Virus record (IMG/VR): IMGVR_UViG_3300048589_000150
Span: 1 to 26,227 of that record
Origin: a virus
Direction: 5' to 3' (one strand)
Length of the DNA stretch: 26,227 nt
The notes beneath the pieces were generated by a model that was not told where the DNA came from, searched no databases, and saw only the letters and a program-made list of their open reading frames with translations. The position numbers and the translations under genes are program-made. Shown here piece after piece: positions 23,218 to 26,227 of this stretch; the first letter of the stretch is position 1; the number at the start of each line of letters is the position of its first letter.

Positions 23218-23322
23218 GTTCTCAAATCCCGTGGCCCGGGCCGCCTCGTTCCTTATGTCCATAGGACATTAGACAGCGCGCGAATGCGCGCTGTCGCTGG
23301 CCGCTTCCCTGGGATTGAGAAC
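23218..23322. repeat. Nested inverted-repeat element in the replication operon
   Basis: This non-coding stretch lies between the 162-residue gene and the zinc-ribbon gene. Outer arms GTTCTCAAATCCC (23218-23230) and GGGATTGAGAAC (23311-23322) pair over 12 bp with one bulged base. Inside are the palindrome GGCCCGGGCC (23233-23242), the dyad ATGTCC-ATA-GGACAT (23255-23269), and a perfect 10-bp hairpin GACAGCGCGC-GAAT-GCGCGCTGTC (23272-23295). It could be an operator, a structured leader RNA or a replication origin. No T-run follows the hairpin on either strand, so a simple terminator is unlikely. Confidence 0.7.
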
Positions 23323-23350
23323 AGAGGAGTACGGCCAGCAATGCGCAAAG

Positions 23351-23839
23351 TCAGGTTCCGGGCTTCTGCGCCCCGCCCGCCGGGGGCGCCGGGTCGAACG
23401 TCGTTTTGGTATGGACCGGGCCCATCGTCAGCAGGGCGATCCCCTCGAGGTCCGGGTTATGCTCTTTCAGCTTGGCGGCCAGCTCGCGGCGCTTCGCCTG
23501 TTTGTCGGCGGCGGCAATGCGCCCGAGCACCTCTTGCTCTTGCGCTTTCAGGTCGTCGATGAACTTTGTGTCGACCTTGCCGACGACCCAGCGCATCGTC
23601 TCGCCGCTGTCGAAATTCACGTCGAGGTCAACCTCCGTAACCTTGCCGATCGTATAGCCCCACCGGGTGTCCGTGGGGATGGTCACGAGGTCGCCGGGCG
23701 CAATGTCCGCGTCGATGGTCTTGAACGATTTAATCTCGCGCGGCACGTCTTTTCCGCGCGCGTCAATAGTTTTGTCATACGCGACGGCGACGCAGCGCAC
23801 GTTCTCGTTGACGAGGAAAATAGCGGTCGAGAGGTTCAT
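23351..23839 (-). CDS. Uncharacterised protein between SSB and zinc-ribbon genes
   Basis: The 162-residue product starts at ATG 23839, preceded on the minus strand by a GAGGAAGGAA ribosome-binding region; the frame is open further upstream but that part crosses the intercistronic hairpin and the SSB gene. Residues 1-90 are beta-rich (STAIFLVNENVRCVAVAYD, GDLVTIPTDTRWGYTIGKVTEVDLDVNFDSG). Residues about 92-125 form a charged coiled coil (DDLKAQEQEVLGRIAAADKQ), and the tail is Pro/Gly-rich. No family is recognised. Its place in the operon suggests a role in DNA replication or recombination, possibly as an oligomeric partner of the SSB. Confidence 0.65.
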   Translation of the reverse strand: MNLSTAIFLVNENVRCVAVAYDKTIDARGKDVPREIKSFKTIDADIAPGDLVTIPTDTRWGYTIGKVTEVDLDVNFDSGETMRWVVGKVDTKFIDDLKAQEQEVLGRIAAADKQAKRRELAAKLKEHNPDLEGIALLTMGPVHTKTTFDPAPPAGGAQKPGT

Positions 23840-23863
23840 AGTGCGGGTTCCTTCCTCGGTGGT

Positions 23864-23888
23864 GGCGGGCCGCACGGTGCGGCCCGCC
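23864..23888. repeat. Intercistronic 11-bp perfect hairpin
   Basis: GGCGGGCCGCA (23864-23874) and TGCGGCCCGCC (23878-23888) form a perfect 11-bp stem with the 3-nt loop CGG. It fills much of the 56-nt gap between the SSB stop (23896) and the start of the next minus-strand gene (23839). No T-run follows on the minus strand, so it more likely stabilises or processes the mRNA than terminates it. Confidence 0.7.
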
Positions 23889-23895
23889 AGGGTGG

Positions 23896-24732
23896 TCAGG
23901 CGGCCATATAGCCCGAGGCGACCAGTTGCGTGTCGGTCCATCCGGCGGCGATATACGCCTCGTACGTGACCCCGTTCGCAGCGGGGAGCATGGCGCGCAC
24001 CGGAGCGGCGGGGGCCGGGGCCGGGGCGGGTGCACTCGGCATGACCGGGGCGGGCGCGGACAGCGGAGCGGCACCGGGCGGGAGCGCCGCGCCAGAGCCG
24101 CCGAACGCCTCGGCCGCGCTGGGCCCCGACGTCTGGATGATCTCTTGACCCTCGGCGCGGACGCAGATCATGCCGAGATTGACGTACACGCCGGGCCGCT
24201 GGGCGTTAGTGTTGCCCGTGATCGTGCCGTTGACCTGAATGAACCAGCCCGCCTTGCAATCCCGGGTCTCAACGAACGTGCCGGGCGACGCCTCGCGGAA
24301 CACGCCGGGCGCACCGATGCTGGCGCCGCGCGAGTATTTGACGACCCAGTGGCCCGCAAAGCCCTCACGGTCGGACCACCTTTTGCCGGACTGGTCGATG
24401 CCGTCGCCGTCCGTGACCTTGAAGCTGAACTGCGGATGCGAGCACACGCCGCCTTGGAACAGGTGCGGGAAGGCCCGGGCCGCCTCGTCGCGGATCTCGG
24501 CGAGGTGTTTTCCGACCGGCGACCCCGTGGCGATCTCGGCGTCCATGGTCGTAACGCCCGGGCTCTTGGGATAGGCCACGGCGATGAAAAACTGCGGGTT
24601 CGGCTGGCCGGCGTTCGGGCCCGTCTTAACGGTGCGAAGCGCGCCGTTCTGGTCCTTCTCGCTCGGTTTGAACGCGTCGCCCTGGACCAGTCGGCCAATC
24701 GGGGCGGTAAATGGGGTGTTGGGGTTGGTCAT
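23896..24732 (-). CDS. Single-stranded DNA-binding protein (DUF2815-like) with Pro/Ala linker
   Basis: The 278-residue product resembles phage DUF2815/gp2.5-type ssDNA-binding proteins. It has an OB-fold-like body at about residues 10-205 with PNPQFFIAVAYPKS, FKVTDGDGIDQSGKRWSDREGFAGHWVVKYS, a KAGWFIQVNGTITGN strand and QRPGVYVNLGMICVRAEG. Residues about 212-250 are Pro/Ala-rich. The last 25 residues (YEAYIAAGWTDTQLVASGYM) form a short helical module replacing the acidic tail usual in SSBs. Start ATG 24732 overlaps the stop of the nuclease gene (ATGA). It probably protects ssDNA and recruits replication proteins through its C-terminus. Confidence 0.8.
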   Translation of the reverse strand: MTNPNTPFTAPIGRLVQGDAFKPSEKDQNGALRTVKTGPNAGQPNPQFFIAVAYPKSPGVTTMDAEIATGSPVGKHLAEIRDEAARAFPHLFQGGVCSHPQFSFKVTDGDGIDQSGKRWSDREGFAGHWVVKYSRGASIGAPGVFREASPGTFVETRDCKAGWFIQVNGTITGNTNAQRPGVYVNLGMICVRAEGQEIIQTSGPSAAEAFGGSGAALPPGAAPLSAPAPVMPSAPAPAPAPAAPVRAMLPAANGVTYEAYIAAGWTDTQLVASGYMAA

Positions 24733-25859
24733 CCAAATGCCTTTGCTGCTGCGTTGTCGTCGCGGGCGGTCAGCTTGGCCGCGCCGCTAGGACGTTCCGT
24801 GTAAGCGGCTATGACGGTCGCGTCAAGCCCTGCTGTGCGTGCCTGTGCGGGCGTGATCGGTTCGGCGGGTTTGCGCACGTCCACGCCCATCAAGTCGCCC
24901 AGTGCGAACACCTCGTCAGCGGGACGAACCCACCGTTCGCGGGCCTTGCCGTGCGTGATCTCGAAATGCGGGACGTTGACGCCCTGGCGGATTGTGGCCA
25001 TCGCCGTCGCCTCGACCGCGTCGACATGGGCGTTGAGCCGTTGCTGCGCGGCCTTGAGGTTGCGCAGGTGCAGCCCGAGCGCGGCGGGCGGAAGGTCACG
25101 CGGCACTGCGGCGCCCGCCATGTCGACCACGTTGAGCGCGACGGCCTGTGCGGCGGGGCACCCGGCGTTCGCCAGACAGTAGCGGCAATGCTCGCCCGTC
25201 TGTGTCGGCGGGTTCGGGCCTTGCGCTACCTCGGCCATGCGCGCCAACACCTCAATCTCGGCCCAGCATACCGGCCCGGTCGTGTCCCATCGCCGCACCG
25301 GCCCGTCCGCGTCGTAATTGCGCGGCTGGACGACGCGGATGCTCACGGCGAGGTCCGCCACGTCTTCGGCGGTCAGCTCGTACGCCTCGAACACCCCGGC
25401 GACATAGGCGAGCATTTGGGCGTTCCCGAACGGCTCGACGTAGCCGTGGCCGTACTTGTAATCCCAGACCACGAGGCGCTTGCCTGCCAGGTCCAGCATG
25501 TATGCGTCCGGCGTGCCCTCACAGGTCGGATGGATCAGCCCGTGCATGGTCAGCTTCGTCTCGACCCCCATAGCGTGCGGCGTTGGCCCGGAGCGTATGG
25601 CCGTCTCGCGCATCACGTCGTCCACAAAGCACTGGCCGCACTCGACCATTTCCTCGTCGATCGGGTGGCCGTTCGGCGCGAGCGTACCGACCGGGTGGAC
25701 GCGGCCCTGCACCGCCTCGGTCACATAGAAGTGGGCCGCCGTGCCTTCGCGCGCTTTCGGGCTGTCTTCGTCCTCGGGATAGAGCGCCTCGAGGACGTGC
25801 GACCCGGCGCATTTCGACCAGATCGGCGCACTGGACGGTCGGAGGGTGGTTTGGGTCAT
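24729..25859 (-). CDS. DUF2800 family Cas4/RecB-like Fe-S nuclease
   Basis: The 376-residue product matches DUF2800 nucleases of the PD-(D/E)XK superfamily. Motifs in order: C17 (SKCAGS), G39-T-A-A-H43 (motif I region), E100, G115-T-P-D118 (motif II), D133-Y-K135 (motif III, VVWDYKYG), Q148-x3-Y152, and the cysteine cluster C225-x2-C228-x5-C234, which with C17 would hold a 4Fe-4S cluster as in Cas4 and AddB. The enzyme probably acts as a DNA exonuclease in recombination or replication. It starts at ATG 25859 in an ATGA overlap with the gene before and is coupled to the SSB gene after. Confidence 0.87.
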   Translation of the reverse strand: MTQTTLRPSSAPIWSKCAGSHVLEALYPEDEDSPKAREGTAAHFYVTEAVQGRVHPVGTLAPNGHPIDEEMVECGQCFVDDVMRETAIRSGPTPHAMGVETKLTMHGLIHPTCEGTPDAYMLDLAGKRLVVWDYKYGHGYVEPFGNAQMLAYVAGVFEAYELTAEDVADLAVSIRVVQPRNYDADGPVRRWDTTGPVCWAEIEVLARMAEVAQGPNPPTQTGEHCRYCLANAGCPAAQAVALNVVDMAGAAVPRDLPPAALGLHLRNLKAAQQRLNAHVDAVEATAMATIRQGVNVPHFEITHGKARERWVRPADEVFALGDLMGVDVRKPAEPITPAQARTAGLDATVIAAYTERPSGAAKLTARDDNAAAKAFG

Positions 25860-26227
25860 GCCCCCAGCTCCCGCAGATGCTCGACGAACCGGGGCACGAG
25901 GTGCGCGTTCGCCGTGGCGGCCAGTTCACGCATGGCACCCAGCCCCAGCTTGTCCGTCACGATGGCGAGGGTGTCCGCCGTCGTGATCTTGCCCGCCGCC
26001 TGCGCCGCCGTGGCCATTTGCATCGCCTGGGCGAACGTCACGTCACCCGAGGGGTCGGGGGAAGAGACCGGCGGGGCCGGCGAAGCGGCGGGCGCAGGTG
26101 GCGCGGGCGGGGTAGCAGCGACAGGGGCCGGGGGGCTCGTGGGGCCCTCCGGTGCGGGGGGAGGCGGGGGCGGTGCGACGGCGGGGGCGGTGCTGCCCGC
26201 TTCGGGCGGGGCGACCAGACCGCCCTC
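25856..26227 (-). CDS. C-terminal part of a Pro/Ala-linker protein, 5' end outside the window
   Basis: The frame is open from the right edge to TGA 25856-25858, giving 123 codons. The first 60 or so residues are Pro/Ala/Val/Thr-rich, with a run of six prolines. The last 63 form a helical module (GDVTFAQAMQMATAAQAAGKI, LAIVTDKLGLGAMRELAATAN, LVPRFVEHLREL). A GTG at 26041 could be read as the start of only this module, but the continuous linker frame suggests it belongs to a longer protein. The design resembles the SSB nearby: linker then short C-terminal helical domain. Function is not recognised; position before the nuclease suggests recombination or replication. Confidence 0.65.
   Translation of the reverse strand, partial: EGGLVAPPEAGSTAPAVAPPPPPPAPEGPTSPPAPVAATPPAPPAPAASPAPPVSSPDPSGDVTFAQAMQMATAAQAAGKITTADTLAIVTDKLGLGAMRELAATANAHLVPRFVEHLRELGA

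Noticed and set aside
23272-23295. The 10-bp hairpin as a rho-independent terminator
   Set aside because: No T-rich tract follows the stem on either strand, and the stem is part of a larger nested structure.
20492-23562. Long plus-strand open frames opposite the polymerase and small replication genes
   Set aside because: The polymerase motifs and coupled starts on the minus strand explain the region; the plus-strand translations are Arg/Ala-rich shadows.
1-26227. Prophage or plasmid signs: integrase, repressor, attachment sites, tRNA genes, IS elements, CRISPR arrays
   Set aside because: None of the open frames resembles an integrase, transposase or repressor, and no tRNA cloverleaf or regularly spaced repeats were found by reading; att sites cannot be recognised without a host sequence.

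Overview
The window is a contiguous piece of a GC-rich, contractile-tailed (myovirus-type) bacteriophage genome. It has densely packed genes with ATGA, TAATG and GTGA overlaps, almost no free DNA, a DUF3383-type tail sheath with a DUF3277-type tube, and a small Pam3/Mu-like baseplate. The GC content and protein families suggest a Gram-negative, probably proteobacterial host; the sequence alone does not fix the genus. No integrase, repressor, tRNA, IS element or CRISPR array was seen, so lysogeny is neither shown nor excluded. The large terminase and the endolysin are not visible and may lie outside the window.

Plus strand, about 1-20330 (late genes). After the tail end of an unidentified gene come a portal protein fused to an Acb1-like 2H phosphoesterase domain, an SPP1 gp7/Mu F-type head morphogenesis protein, a free-standing GIY-YIG homing endonuclease with an apparently frame-disrupted C-terminus, a DUF2213 protease/scaffold, a cement/decoration protein and a DUF2184 major capsid protein. 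A rho-independent terminator follows the capsid gene. Next are the neck genes (unknown protein, DUF4054 connector, HK97 gp10-like protein, unknown protein, tail terminator), sheath, tube, tail assembly chaperone with a canonical -1 slippery site, tape measure, then baseplate Dit-like protein, plug, hub, spike, gp25-like wedge, gp47/J-like wedge and DUF2612 protein. A pyocin-knob/tail-collar fibre, a 31-residue polyproline microprotein and a cluster of small membrane proteins (probable lysis region) complete the late block.

Minus strand, 26227-20327 (replication genes, read right to left). The order is: a Pro/Ala-linker protein running off the window edge, a DUF2800 Cas4/RecB-like Fe-S nuclease, a DUF2815-like ssDNA-binding protein with a long Pro/Ala linker, a small unknown protein, a zinc-ribbon microprotein, two small unknown proteins and a phage-type family A DNA polymerase with an intact 3'-5' exonuclease and an inserted zinc-ribbon-like motif. 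This looks like one replication/recombination operon. It meets the late operon tail to tail: the two stop codons share the bases CTAG, leaving no intergenic terminator.

Points most worth checking are the portal-Acb1 fusion, the frame break in the homing endonuclease, the T-TTT-TTC frameshift, the polyproline microprotein, the overlapping small membrane ORFs, the zinc motif in the polymerase, and a 105-bp nested inverted-repeat element in the replication operon. GC3 values are hand counts; no database search was run.
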